DNA of 64,000 nucleotides from Parasulfitobacter algicola (GTDB lineage: Bacteria > Pseudomonadota > Alphaproteobacteria > Rhodobacterales > Rhodobacteraceae): the NCBI RefSeq assembly GCF_013315265.1, contig NZ_JABUFE010000003.1, positions 124,001-188,000 of the forward strand, read 5' to 3'. Made by a program: the position numbers and the translations under genes. Every line of letters begins with the position of its first letter. Position 1 is the first letter of the stretch. The notes beneath the pieces were generated by a model. It made no database searches, was not told where the DNA came from, and was given only the letters and a program-made list of their open reading frames with translations. Shown in pieces: positions 28,016-36,127 of this stretch.

Positions 28016-29053
28016 ATGAAAAAGCCAAAAATAAAAACAATGGAAGAGCTTTCAGTCGCAATCGGCGTGTCCCGTCCAACCCTATCGCGCTATTTTCAAA
28101 GCCCTGACAGTGTGCGCGGATCAACAGCGAAGAAAATTCAACTTGGGTTGGAGCGTGTTGAATACGTTCCAAATTTCTTTGCAACGCGGTTGAATCGGAA
28201 GTCGACCGGAATGATTGGCGTCATCATTCCGTACTTGAATGATTTGTTTTTCACGAAACTACTTGAGTCCATTGAAATGGCTGCAATGGATGCGGGATAC
28301 ACCGTTATTACGCAGTGTTCGCATTCAGATCGAGCCATCGAAGCACGTGCGGCAGAGACTTTCATGTCAATGAATGTCGACGGTACGCTTGTCGTGCCAT
28401 TGGGCAACCGAAGCGATCTAGTTGTGCATCAGCGCCTACAATCCCGATTGCCATTTGTACTTGTGGATTCAAGACCTGCGACGATGCTTGAGGTTGATTT
28501 CGTTGGGACGGACCACAAGCAAAGCACTGGTTTAATTACAAAATATTTGTGTCGCGTAGGCAAACCGCCAATCTTCCTTGCTATGCCCCGGGTGAATTTC
28601 AACGCGATGGAGCGTGAAAAAGCATACATGGACTGTATCACGGCGTTAGGGCACAAACCTGTCGTCATTGGAACCGATTTGGTCGAAGATCAGTGGTATT
28701 TCGAAGCTCACGGTGAAGCTGTTTTGAATGATTTCTTTGCCCGTGGACAGTTTACTGACAGATCGATTCTGTGTGTGAATGACCGTGTTGCAATCGGCGC
28801 GCTTCGCGCTGCATCGCGGCACGGGCTAGTTCCTGGTCGCGGCGCCAAAGGCGGATTACGCATCGCAGGGCATGATGATTACCCACTGTGCCCATTTACG
28901 ACCCCAGCACTGACGACAGTTGCCCAAGATTTCGAAGCTATTGGAAAGGCAGCGGTTTCAAGGCTGATTGAGGTGATCAACAACGAAGACACCGATGATA
29001 CGCCGCGAATTCAGCTTTTTGATGGGGTATTAAAATTGCGCGAGTCCGCATGA
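28016..29053 (+). CDS. LacI family transcriptional repressor of the polyol operon
   Basis: The 345-residue regulator has an N-terminal helix-turn-helix and hinge (MEELSVAIGVSRPTLSRYF, then VEYVPNFFATRLNRKSTG) and a periplasmic-binding-protein-like effector domain (GMIGVIIPYLNDLFF, PFVLVDSRP, CVNDRVAIGAL, TPALTTVAQDF). It sits directly upstream of, and on the same strand as, the sorbitol/mannitol transporter genes. It most likely represses them until a polyol or derived inducer binds. Palindromic sites of one type are found before its own gene and before the binding-protein gene. Confidence 0.9.
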   Translation: MKKPKIKTMEELSVAIGVSRPTLSRYFQSPDSVRGSTAKKIQLGLERVEYVPNFFATRLNRKSTGMIGVIIPYLNDLFFTKLLESIEMAAMDAGYTVITQCSHSDRAIEARAAETFMSMNVDGTLVVPLGNRSDLVVHQRLQSRLPFVLVDSRPATMLEVDFVGTDHKQSTGLITKYLCRVGKPPIFLAMPRVNFNAMEREKAYMDCITALGHKPVVIGTDLVEDQWYFEAHGEAVLNDFFARGQFTDRSILCVNDRVAIGALRAASRHGLVPGRGAKGGLRIAGHDDYPLCPFTTPALTTVAQDFEAIGKAAVSRLIEVINNEDTDDTPRIQLFDGVLKLRESA

Positions 29054-29101
29054 TTTCAAAATAATGCTGCAATGCAGAAGTTTCGGTTGAAAATTTTTAA
29101 G

Positions 29102-29145
29102 TTGACGTAACTGTCATATCCCTAGTAAATTTTACACACGTAAAA
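29102..29145 (+). promoter_or_regulatory. Promoter and overlapping operator of the polyol operon
   Basis: TTGACG (29102-29107) and TAAATT (29126-29131) with an 18-base spacer form a good sigma-70-like promoter. The perfect inverted repeat TTTTAC-ACAC-GTAAAA (29130-29145) starts at the end of the -10 box and covers the expected start of transcription, the classical place for a repressor. The Shine-Dalgarno GGGAGG follows just before the ATG at 29160. Confidence 0.6.
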
Positions 29146-29159
29146 ATGGGAGGTCACTT

Positions 29160-30476
29160 ATGATTATCAGACGCGCATTGCTGAATACAGCTGCGGGAAT
29201 AGGGCTTGTGGCTGGTATTACATCCGCCGTTTCAGCCGAGGAAATTACCATCGCGACAGTCAACAACGGTGACATGATCCGTATGCAAGAGCTCTCTTCG
29301 CAATGGGAAGAAGCAACGGGGAACACGATTGAATGGGCTGTTCTAGAAGAGAACGCCCTGCGTCAGCGGGTTACAACCGATATTGCCACAGGTGGTGGTC
29401 AGTACGATGTTATGACCATCGGTACATACGAAGTGCCGATCTGGGGCAAGCAGGGCTGGTTGATGTCATTGAACGATCTGCCTGCTGAATGGGATCAGGC
29501 TGATATTTTGCCTGCGATTGCTGGTGGTTTGACAGTAGAGGGTGAGCTTTACGCAGCCCCTTTTTATGGCGAAAGCTCTATGGTCATGTATCGGACGGAC
29601 TTGATGGAGGCCGCCGGTCTTGAAATGCCCGAAGCGCCGACCTGGACGTTCATTCGTGAAGCGGCCGCCGAAATGACGGATCGCGAAAATGAAATCTATG
29701 GCATCTGTGCGCGTGGAAAAGCGGGTTGGGGTGAAAACATGGCTTTTCTGACAGCCATGTCGAATTCGTTCGGGGCACGTTGGTTTGATGAAGAATGGAA
29801 TGCACAGTTTGACGGGGAAGCCTGGGCGAACACCCTGAACTTCTATGTTGATATGATGAACGAATCCGGACCTCCTGGTGCATCAAGCAACGGATTTAAT
29901 GAAAACCTGACGTTATTCCAGACAGGTAAGTGTGGTATGTGGATTGATGCAACTGTTGCTGCATCCTTTATAACCAATCCTAATGACAGCCAGGTGGCTG
30001 ACAGTGTCGGGTTTGCGTTGGCGCCTGACAATGGTCTTGGTCCACGTGGCAATTGGCTTTGGGCTTGGTCACTTGCTGTGCCCACAAGCACAGATGCACC
30101 TGATGCAGCCAAATCATTTGTCGCATGGGCAACATCCAAGGAATACACGGAACTTGTCGCTGAAAACGAAGGGTGGGCAAACGTACCTCCGGGAACGCGG
30201 ACGTCGCTTTACGAAAACCCCAACTATGCGTCTGTTCCTTTCGCAAAGATGACGCTGGACAGCATCAATTCTGCTGATCCGAATAATCCAACTGTGGATC
30301 CGGTTCCATACACGGGCGTTCAGTTTGTTGCGATCCCGGAATTTCAGGGCATTGCAACAGCCGTTGGTCAGCAGTTTTCGGCGGCCCTTGCGGGTACGAC
30401 AAGCGTTGAAGACGCACTTGCAAACGCGCAAGAGTTGACGACGTCGGAAATGCAGGACGCAGGTTACCAAGACTGA
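29160..30476 (+). CDS. smoE: Sorbitol/mannitol ABC transporter, substrate-binding protein
   Basis: The 438-residue periplasmic protein has a signal peptide (first ~26 residues, cleavage after SAVSA) and a family 1 solute-binding fold with EEITIATVNNGDMIRM, TDIATGGGQYDVMTIGTYE, YGESSMVMYRTDLMEAAG and a C-terminal AQELTTSEMQDAGY. The order with two permeases, one ATPase, sorbitol dehydrogenase and mannitol dehydrogenase equals the smo operon of Rhodobacter sphaeroides, which supports polyol specificity. It is preceded by the repressor-controlled promoter and followed by a stable hairpin that could favour its higher expression. Confidence 0.88.
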   Translation: MIIRRALLNTAAGIGLVAGITSAVSAEEITIATVNNGDMIRMQELSSQWEEATGNTIEWAVLEENALRQRVTTDIATGGGQYDVMTIGTYEVPIWGKQGWLMSLNDLPAEWDQADILPAIAGGLTVEGELYAAPFYGESSMVMYRTDLMEAAGLEMPEAPTWTFIREAAAEMTDRENEIYGICARGKAGWGENMAFLTAMSNSFGARWFDEEWNAQFDGEAWANTLNFYVDMMNESGPPGASSNGFNENLTLFQTGKCGMWIDATVAASFITNPNDSQVADSVGFALAPDNGLGPRGNWLWAWSLAVPTSTDAPDAAKSFVAWATSKEYTELVAENEGWANVPPGTRTSLYENPNYASVPFAKMTLDSINSADPNNPTVDPVPYTGVQFVAIPEFQGIATAVGQQFSAALAGTTSVEDALANAQELTTSEMQDAGYQD

Positions 30477-30492
30477 TCTACGCCTCATGATG

Positions 30493-30525
30493 AGCAGGGC
30501 TAACGGCCTTCCAATTGGCCCTGCT
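30493..30525 (+). other. Hairpin between binding protein and permease genes
   Basis: AGCAGGGC (30493-30500) pairs perfectly with GCCCTGCT (30518-30525); the loop can form an extra GGCC/GGCC pairing. It lies 17 bases after the smoE stop and 101 bases before smoF, without a T tract. Such hairpins commonly protect the binding-protein mRNA from 3' decay and reduce downstream expression. Confidence 0.5.
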
Positions 30526-30625
30526 TGTACAGCATTTGCACGATAGGCGTCATGCAGTGTCAGATGATCTGACGCCAAGCATGTGATGATCAGCAAGGTC
30601 GGCCTTTCCAAGGGGGGAAGACAAA

Positions 30626-31498
30626 ATGTCTACACAGCATTCAAGATCCGCAGCCCGTATAATGATCGCACCGGCAACATTTCTTTTGTTGGCATGGATG
30701 CTGATTCCCTTGTGTATGACGCTTTATTATTCGTTCCGTCGTTATCGACTATTAACACCTGACCGCCAAGGCTGGGTAGGGTTTCGAAACTATGAAAACT
30801 TCCTGACAAATCCGGCGTTTACAAGTGCGCTGATTAATACCCTTGTCCTTGTATTAGGCGTTTTGATCATAACTGTGGTGTTAGGTATTCTGCTGGCCAT
30901 ATTGCTGGACCAACCTTTCAAGGGGCAGGGGATTGTTCGAATACTGGTGATCGCGCCGTTTTTCGTGATGCCAACAGTGTCGGCCTTGGTCTGGAAGAAT
31001 ATGTTTATGAATCCGGTCAATGGGTTGTTTGCCTATGCTGCAAAAGCCGTGGGGCTTGAACCTTATGATTTTCTGTCTCAGGCACCGCTTATGTCGATCA
31101 TCGGCATCGTTAGCTGGCAATGGCTGCCATTCGCAACTTTGATCCTGCTGACAGCTATTCAGTCGCTTGATAGTGAACAGATGGAAGCCGCCGAGATGGA
31201 CGGTGCCAGTGCGCTGAACCGGTTCTGGTTCATTACATTACCACATCTGTCCCGCGCGATCACAGTGGTGATCTTGATCCAGACGATCTTCCTTTTGTCG
31301 ATCTTCGCCGAGATACTTGTGACCACAAACGGCGGCCCAGGGACGGCTAGCACGAACCTGACCTATCTGGTCTATGCCGAAAGCCTTCTGAATTATGACG
31401 TGGGCGAAGGTTCCGCCGGTGGCGTTGTCGCCATCATCCTTGCAAACATTGTTGCGATCTTCCTGATGCGGGCGATCGGCAAGAACCTGGACGCTTAA
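30626..31498 (+). CDS. smoF: Sorbitol/mannitol ABC transporter, permease 1
   Basis: The 290-residue inner-membrane protein has six predicted helices and the MalF-type EAA loop as EAAEMDGASALNRFWFITLPHL near residue 190. A strong AAGGGGGGAAG ribosome binding site precedes its ATG. With smoG it forms the membrane channel of the polyol ABC importer. The next gene begins three bases after its stop. Confidence 0.9.
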   Translation: MSTQHSRSAARIMIAPATFLLLAWMLIPLCMTLYYSFRRYRLLTPDRQGWVGFRNYENFLTNPAFTSALINTLVLVLGVLIITVVLGILLAILLDQPFKGQGIVRILVIAPFFVMPTVSALVWKNMFMNPVNGLFAYAAKAVGLEPYDFLSQAPLMSIIGIVSWQWLPFATLILLTAIQSLDSEQMEAAEMDGASALNRFWFITLPHLSRAITVVILIQTIFLLSIFAEILVTTNGGPGTASTNLTYLVYAESLLNYDVGEGSAGGVVAIILANIVAIFLMRAIGKNLDA

Positions 31499-31501
31499 GA
31501 T

Positions 31502-32332
31502 ATGGCACGCGCAATCTCAAAACGTCGAACCGTCATCGTAACAATTCTGGCTTGGACCATCGGATTACTGATCTTTTTCCCGATCCTGTGGACGGTGATC
31601 ACCAGTTTCAAGACAGAAGCCGAAGCCATCGCTGACCCGCCGTCCCTGTTCTGGTTCAACTGGACGCTAGAAAACTATAATGTTGTTAATGCCCGGTCGA
31701 ATTATCCGCTCCACTTTATGAATTCGGTGATCATTTCGTTAGGATCAACGCTGATCGGTCTGGCAATTGCAGTTCCTGCTGCATGGTCTATGGCGTTTGT
31801 GCCAAGTAAGCAGACTAAGAATATATTGATGTGGATGCTGTCCACCAAGATGTTGCCATCCGTTGGTGTGTTGATCCCGATCTACCTGATCAGTCGCAAT
31901 CTTGGGCTGTTGGACAGCCGCATTGCGCTGGTGGTTATTCTGACCCTGATCAATTTGCCGATCATTGTGTGGATGCTGTACACATATTTCAAGGAAATCC
32001 CCATCGACATTCTTGAAGCCGCGCGCATGGACGGGGCAAGCCTGAAGTCAGAAATTCTGTATATTCTGACACCGATGGCCTTGCCTGGTATCGCGTCGAC
32101 GATGTTGTTGAATATCATTCTTGCCTGGAACGAAGCGTTCTGGACACTCAACCTTACGGCTGCAAAAGCGGCCCCTTTAACGGCGTTCATTGCAAGTTAT
32201 TCCAGCCCAGAAGGGCTGTTTTACGCCAAACTCAGCGCTGCCAGCACGATGGCAATCGCACCAATCCTGATTATGGGTTGGTTTTCACAGAAACAGCTCG
32301 TTCGGGGCCTTACATTCGGAGCGGTTAAATAA
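31502..32332 (+). CDS. smoG: Sorbitol/mannitol ABC transporter, permease 2
   Basis: The 276-residue MalG-type permease has six helices and the EAA loop [25 protein letters not shown] near residue 178. It starts three bases after smoF and its stop overlaps the ATPase start by one base (TAATG). Complete, with no unusual feature. Confidence 0.9.
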   Translation: MARAISKRRTVIVTILAWTIGLLIFFPILWTVITSFKTEAEAIADPPSLFWFNWTLENYNVVNARSNYPLHFMNSVIISLGSTLIGLAIAVPAAWSMAFVPSKQTKNILMWMLSTKMLPSVGVLIPIYLISRNLGLLDSRIALVVILTLINLPIIVWMLYTYFKEIPIDILEAARMDGASLKSEILYILTPMALPGIASTMLLNIILAWNEAFWTLNLTAAKAAPLTAFIASYSSPEGLFYAKLSAASTMAIAPILIMGWFSQKQLVRGLTFGAVK

Positions 32333-33336
32333 TGGGCCAGATAAGTCTTAACCAAGTCACAAAAAGCTTTGGTGATGTCCAGGTCATTCCTCCGCTTGAT
32401 CTGGATATCAACGAAGGTGAATTCGTCGTTTTTGTCGGCCCCTCAGGATGCGGCAAGTCCACATTGCTGCGGCTGATCGCCGGGCTTGAGGATACGACAT
32501 CAGGTGTGATCAAAATTGATGATACGGATGCGACTGCTCTGCCACCCGCCAAGCGTGGCCTTGCCATGGTGTTTCAATCTTACGCCCTTTATCCGCATAT
32601 GTCGGTGCGCAAGAATATCGCGTTTCCATTGCGCATGGCCGGGATGGATCAGGCGGCACAGGATGCCAAGATAAATGCCGCGGCCACAGCTTTGAACCTG
32701 ACTGATTACCTTGATCGCCGTCCTGGGCAGTTGTCTGGTGGTCAGCGACAGCGCGTTGCAATTGGCCGCGCGATTGTGCGGGAACCTTCGGCGTTTTTGT
32801 TTGATGAACCTCTGTCCAACCTGGATGCAGCCTTGCGTGTCGGCATGCGGCTTGAGATATCGGAACTGCACAAAAAGCTTGAAACGACGATGATTTATGT
32901 CACCCACGATCAGGTTGAAGCGATGACCATGGCCGACAAGATTGTTGTGTTGCAGGCTGGTGTGATTGAACAGGTCGGTAGCCCGCTTGAGTTGTACCAT
33001 AAGCCACGCAACAAGTTCGTGGCTGGTTTTATCGGCTCACCTAAAATGAACCTGATTGAAGGGGCGGAAGCTGAAAAGCACGGCGCGGCAACGATCGGTA
33101 TTCGCCCTGAACATATGACGGTTTCCAAATCCGAAGGTACTTGGAAAGGTGTTGTTGGTGTGGCCGAACATCTTGGGTCTGATACATTCATACATGTCCA
33201 CGAAACGGGTCTGATGGATACAATGACCCTGCGGATCACCGGCGATATCGAAGCGCGCCATGGGGACACGATCTTTCTGTCGCCCGAGATGGATAAATTG
33301 CACCGGTTTGATGCACAGGGGTTGCGGTTGGTATGA
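32332..33336 (+). CDS. smoK: Sorbitol/mannitol ABC transporter, ATPase
   Basis: The 334-residue ATPase has Walker [11 protein letters not shown]-loop [13 protein letters not shown], signature [14 protein letters not shown], Walker [12 protein letters not shown] and switch [13 protein letters not shown]. The C-terminal ~100 residues form the short regulatory OB-type domain of the MalK/UgpC class. It powers polyol import at the inner membrane. It overlaps smoS by four bases. Confidence 0.92.
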   Translation: MGQISLNQVTKSFGDVQVIPPLDLDINEGEFVVFVGPSGCGKSTLLRLIAGLEDTTSGVIKIDDTDATALPPAKRGLAMVFQSYALYPHMSVRKNIAFPLRMAGMDQAAQDAKINAAATALNLTDYLDRRPGQLSGGQRQRVAIGRAIVREPSAFLFDEPLSNLDAALRVGMRLEISELHKKLETTMIYVTHDQVEAMTMADKIVVLQAGVIEQVGSPLELYHKPRNKFVAGFIGSPKMNLIEGAEAEKHGAATIGIRPEHMTVSKSEGTWKGVVGVAEHLGSDTFIHVHETGLMDTMTLRITGDIEARHGDTIFLSPEMDKLHRFDAQGLRLV

Positions 33337-34106
33337 CGCGACTGACTGGAAAGTCAGCTTTGATTACCGGGTCTGCCCGCGGTATTGGTCGTGGCTTTGC
33401 GCAGGCCTATATTGCCGAAGGGGCCACGGTTGCGATTGCTGATGTGAACGATAGCGCGGCCCAAGATACAGCCGATGAACTTGGCGATCAGGCCTACGCG
33501 GTGTACATGGATGTGACCCGTCAGGACAGTATTGATGCCGCGATCAAGACGGTTGTGGCCAAGGCTGGTAAGCTGGATATCTTGATTAACAACGCCGCGA
33601 TTTTCGATGCCGCGCGAACCGTGGATATCACGCGCGACAGCTATGAAACGCTTTATGCCGTCAATGTTTCGGGTATGCTTTTCACCCTACAGGCCGCCGC
33701 CCGCCAGATGATTAAACAGGGTCATGGTGGTAAAATTATAAATATGGCCAGTCAGGCTGGACGTCGTGGTGAACCGTTGGTTGCTGTCTATTGTTCGACC
33801 AAAGCGGCTGTTATTTCGTTAACGCAATCAACAGGTCTTGATCTGATTAAGGACGGCATAAATGTTAATGCCATTGCGCCGGGTGTGGTCGATGGGGACC
33901 ACTGGGACCACGTTGATGCGATGTTTTCAAAGCTTGAAGGCAAAAAACTGGGCCAGAAAAAATCTGAAGTTGCAGCAGGCGTCCCTGCGGGTCGATTTGC
34001 TGTTCCAGAAGACCTGACAGGGATGGCGGTTTTTCTGGCATCAAAAGAGTCCGATTATATCGTATCCCAGACGTATAACGTCGATGGCGGCCAATGGATG
34101 AGCTGA
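33333..34106 (+). CDS. smoS: Sorbitol dehydrogenase (short-chain type)
   Basis: The 257-residue short-chain dehydrogenase has [11 protein letters not shown] near residue 13, NNAAIFD near 89, catalytic Ser in NMASQAG and Tyr/Lys in VYCSTKAA. It should oxidise D-glucitol (sorbitol) to D-fructose and galactitol to tagatose with NAD, as the Rhodobacter SmoS does. The position between the importer ATPase and mannitol dehydrogenase gives the specificity; the sequence alone shows only the superfamily. Confidence 0.88.
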   Translation: MTRLTGKSALITGSARGIGRGFAQAYIAEGATVAIADVNDSAAQDTADELGDQAYAVYMDVTRQDSIDAAIKTVVAKAGKLDILINNAAIFDAARTVDITRDSYETLYAVNVSGMLFTLQAAARQMIKQGHGGKIINMASQAGRRGEPLVAVYCSTKAAVISLTQSTGLDLIKDGINVNAIAPGVVDGDHWDHVDAMFSKLEGKKLGQKKSEVAAGVPAGRFAVPEDLTGMAVFLASKESDYIVSQTYNVDGGQWMS

Positions 34107-35572
34107 TGAAACTTGGCTTGAACACCATTAATGATTTACCAACTGATGTCGCGCGTCCATCCTATGATCGTGGTGATCTTAAGCCAGGCATTGTACATGT
34201 CGGGCTAGGTAACTTTCACCGTGCGCACATGGCGCTGTATCTGCACGACCTGTTCCAGCTGGGTCGTGACCATGATTGGGCTATCATTGGCGCTGGTGTG
34301 CGTGCATCTGATCATACAATCCGCGATGATCTTGCTGCCCAGGATTGGCTAACAACCGTATACGAGATGGATCCGTCAGGTGATCGCGCCATTGTGACGG
34401 GCACCATGATCGACTTTCTGCCCGTACAGCAAGACAACCGGCCACTGATTTCCGCTATGTCCGGTAAAGCGATCCGCATCGTATCGCTGACCGTAACCGA
34501 AGGTGGATATTACATTGATGCATCAACGGGACTGTTTGACCCGACCCACCCGGATATGCAGCATGATGCCAAAAATCCTGATACGCCGCGCAGCGTCTTC
34601 GGTGCGATCATCGCCGCGCTCAAGATTCGACGGGCGTTGGATATACCCCCGTTTACGGTGATGTCATGCGATAATCTGCCTGACAATGGCCATGTCGCAC
34701 GTGCAACTGTCATTGGACTGGCCCAGCAAATTGATGTGGATTTGGCGGATTGGATTACCGATCATGTGGTCTTTCCATGTGCGATGGTTGATCGGATTAC
34801 ACCGGCCACTTCTGATCGCGAACGTGCAATGATCCGCGACCGCTTTGGTATCCATGATCGACGCCCCGTAACGTGCGAAAGCTTTCGTCAGTGGGTGTTA
34901 GAGGATAACTTTCCGACAGGGCGCCCTGCTTTTCATGCGATAGGTGTCACGCTGACCGATGATGTTGCACCGTACGAGCTTATGAAAATCCGCATTTTGA
35001 ACGGCGGTCATGCAGCCATGGCCTATCCTGCAGCGCTGCTTGGCATTCATTTTGTTCATGACGCAGCGCACCATCCGTTGATCCGGGGTTTTCTGAACAA
35101 GCTTGAGACAGAAGAAATCCTGCCCAATGTGCCACCTGTGCCGAATACTGATCTGGCAGAGTACTATAAAAAGGTGATTGAACGCCTGGAAAACCCAGGC
35201 GTGGCCGATACAATTCCGCGTTTGTGTCAAGATGGCTCGAACCGTCAGCCCAAATTTATACTGCCAACAGTCCGAGATCAGTTGGCACGGGGTGGATCTA
35301 TAAACGGGTTATCGCTGGTGTCTGCATTGTGGTGTCGTTACTTGCAAGGAACAGACGATAACGGGGCTGCTATCAAAATTGATGATCCGTCAGCGGATCT
35401 GTTGAAAGATCATGCAAAGCGCGCCAAGACAAATCCACAGGCTTTTTTACAGCTTAAGGTTATTTTTGGCGACCTTGCGGACAACGCGGCATTTTCATCC
35501 AGTTTTCAACGCAACCTAGAAGCGTTATATACACAAGGCACCGAAGCCGTTCTGAAAACATATATCGGCTAG
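34106..35572 (+). CDS. mtlK: Mannitol 2-dehydrogenase
   Basis: The 488-residue long-chain polyol dehydrogenase has the Rossmann motif VHVGLGNFHRAHMALY near residue 30 and the catalytic lysine region KIRILNGGHAAMAYPAALLG. It oxidises D-mannitol to D-fructose with NAD. An ATG at 34094 is in frame within smoS, but the ATG at 34106 overlapping the smoS stop matches the coupling seen through the operon. A fructokinase or xylB gene that follows in some Rhodobacter operons is absent; the next gene is convergent only 12 bases away. Confidence 0.92.
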   Translation: MKLGLNTINDLPTDVARPSYDRGDLKPGIVHVGLGNFHRAHMALYLHDLFQLGRDHDWAIIGAGVRASDHTIRDDLAAQDWLTTVYEMDPSGDRAIVTGTMIDFLPVQQDNRPLISAMSGKAIRIVSLTVTEGGYYIDASTGLFDPTHPDMQHDAKNPDTPRSVFGAIIAALKIRRALDIPPFTVMSCDNLPDNGHVARATVIGLAQQIDVDLADWITDHVVFPCAMVDRITPATSDRERAMIRDRFGIHDRRPVTCESFRQWVLEDNFPTGRPAFHAIGVTLTDDVAPYELMKIRILNGGHAAMAYPAALLGIHFVHDAAHHPLIRGFLNKLETEEILPNVPPVPNTDLAEYYKKVIERLENPGVADTIPRLCQDGSNRQPKFILPTVRDQLARGGSINGLSLVSALWCRYLQGTDDNGAAIKIDDPSADLLKDHAKRAKTNPQAFLQLKVIFGDLADNAAFSSSFQRNLEALYTQGTEAVLKTYIG

Positions 35573-35584
35573 CTTTGTAAGCGA

Positions 35585-36016
35585 TTATCTGACACCGATA
35601 TCGGCAAGTGCAGCACTAAGTTGCGGGGGTAATTCCTGTTCGTTTTGGCGTGCCTGGGTCAGGTCAGCGGGCGCATCTGCAGGGCTCAGATAGCGCCAGC
35701 CTTGAAAAGGGCGTTTGTTCACAGCCTCAGTCCGGATGATGTCGGGTTTCAGTACAATTCCACAGCGGCGGATGCCGTCTTGGCTAATCACTTCATCCAA
35801 TCTCAGGATTGTTTGGCGGCACAGGATCACGCCTTTGATCACCCAGTAAATCGAACCACCGTTCAAAATCTCGGCCTCGCGCTTGGGCCACATGCGCGTT
35901 ACATGGCGGGGCATGCCATCTGGTCCCTTGGCCCGCGATTGCTTTTGCCAGTTCATCAGGGTTTCAACAGTTTCGCTGCCCACGCTTAATTTCACAAGAT
36001 TGACGAATTTTGTCAT
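35585..36016 (-). CDS. DUF1489 family protein
   Basis: The 143-residue protein contains HVTRMWPKREAEILNGGSIYWVIKGVILCRQTILRL, distinctive of the DUF1489 family of alphaproteobacteria, which has no established function. It is cytoplasmic in appearance. It is convergent with mtlK and divergent from nrdJ, so it is transcribed alone. Confidence 0.82.
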   Translation of the reverse strand: MTKFVNLVKLSVGSETVETLMNWQKQSRAKGPDGMPRHVTRMWPKREAEILNGGSIYWVIKGVILCRQTILRLDEVISQDGIRRCGIVLKPDIIRTEAVNKRPFQGWRYLSPADAPADLTQARQNEQELPPQLSAALADIGVR

Positions 36017-36127
36017 GAAGAACCCAAGATATGGTGATAATCTTTAAACTTAACCTAGTTATTGCGAAGATCAACCAAAAGCCTTATCGTAGAACCCCTG
36101 CCACGTTTATCTAAGGATCCTGCGCCC

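Noticed and set aside
36017-36127. Cobalamin riboswitch or NrdR box upstream of nrdJ
   Set aside because: The 111-base space is too short for a B12 aptamer and I could not see a clear pair of NrdR boxes.
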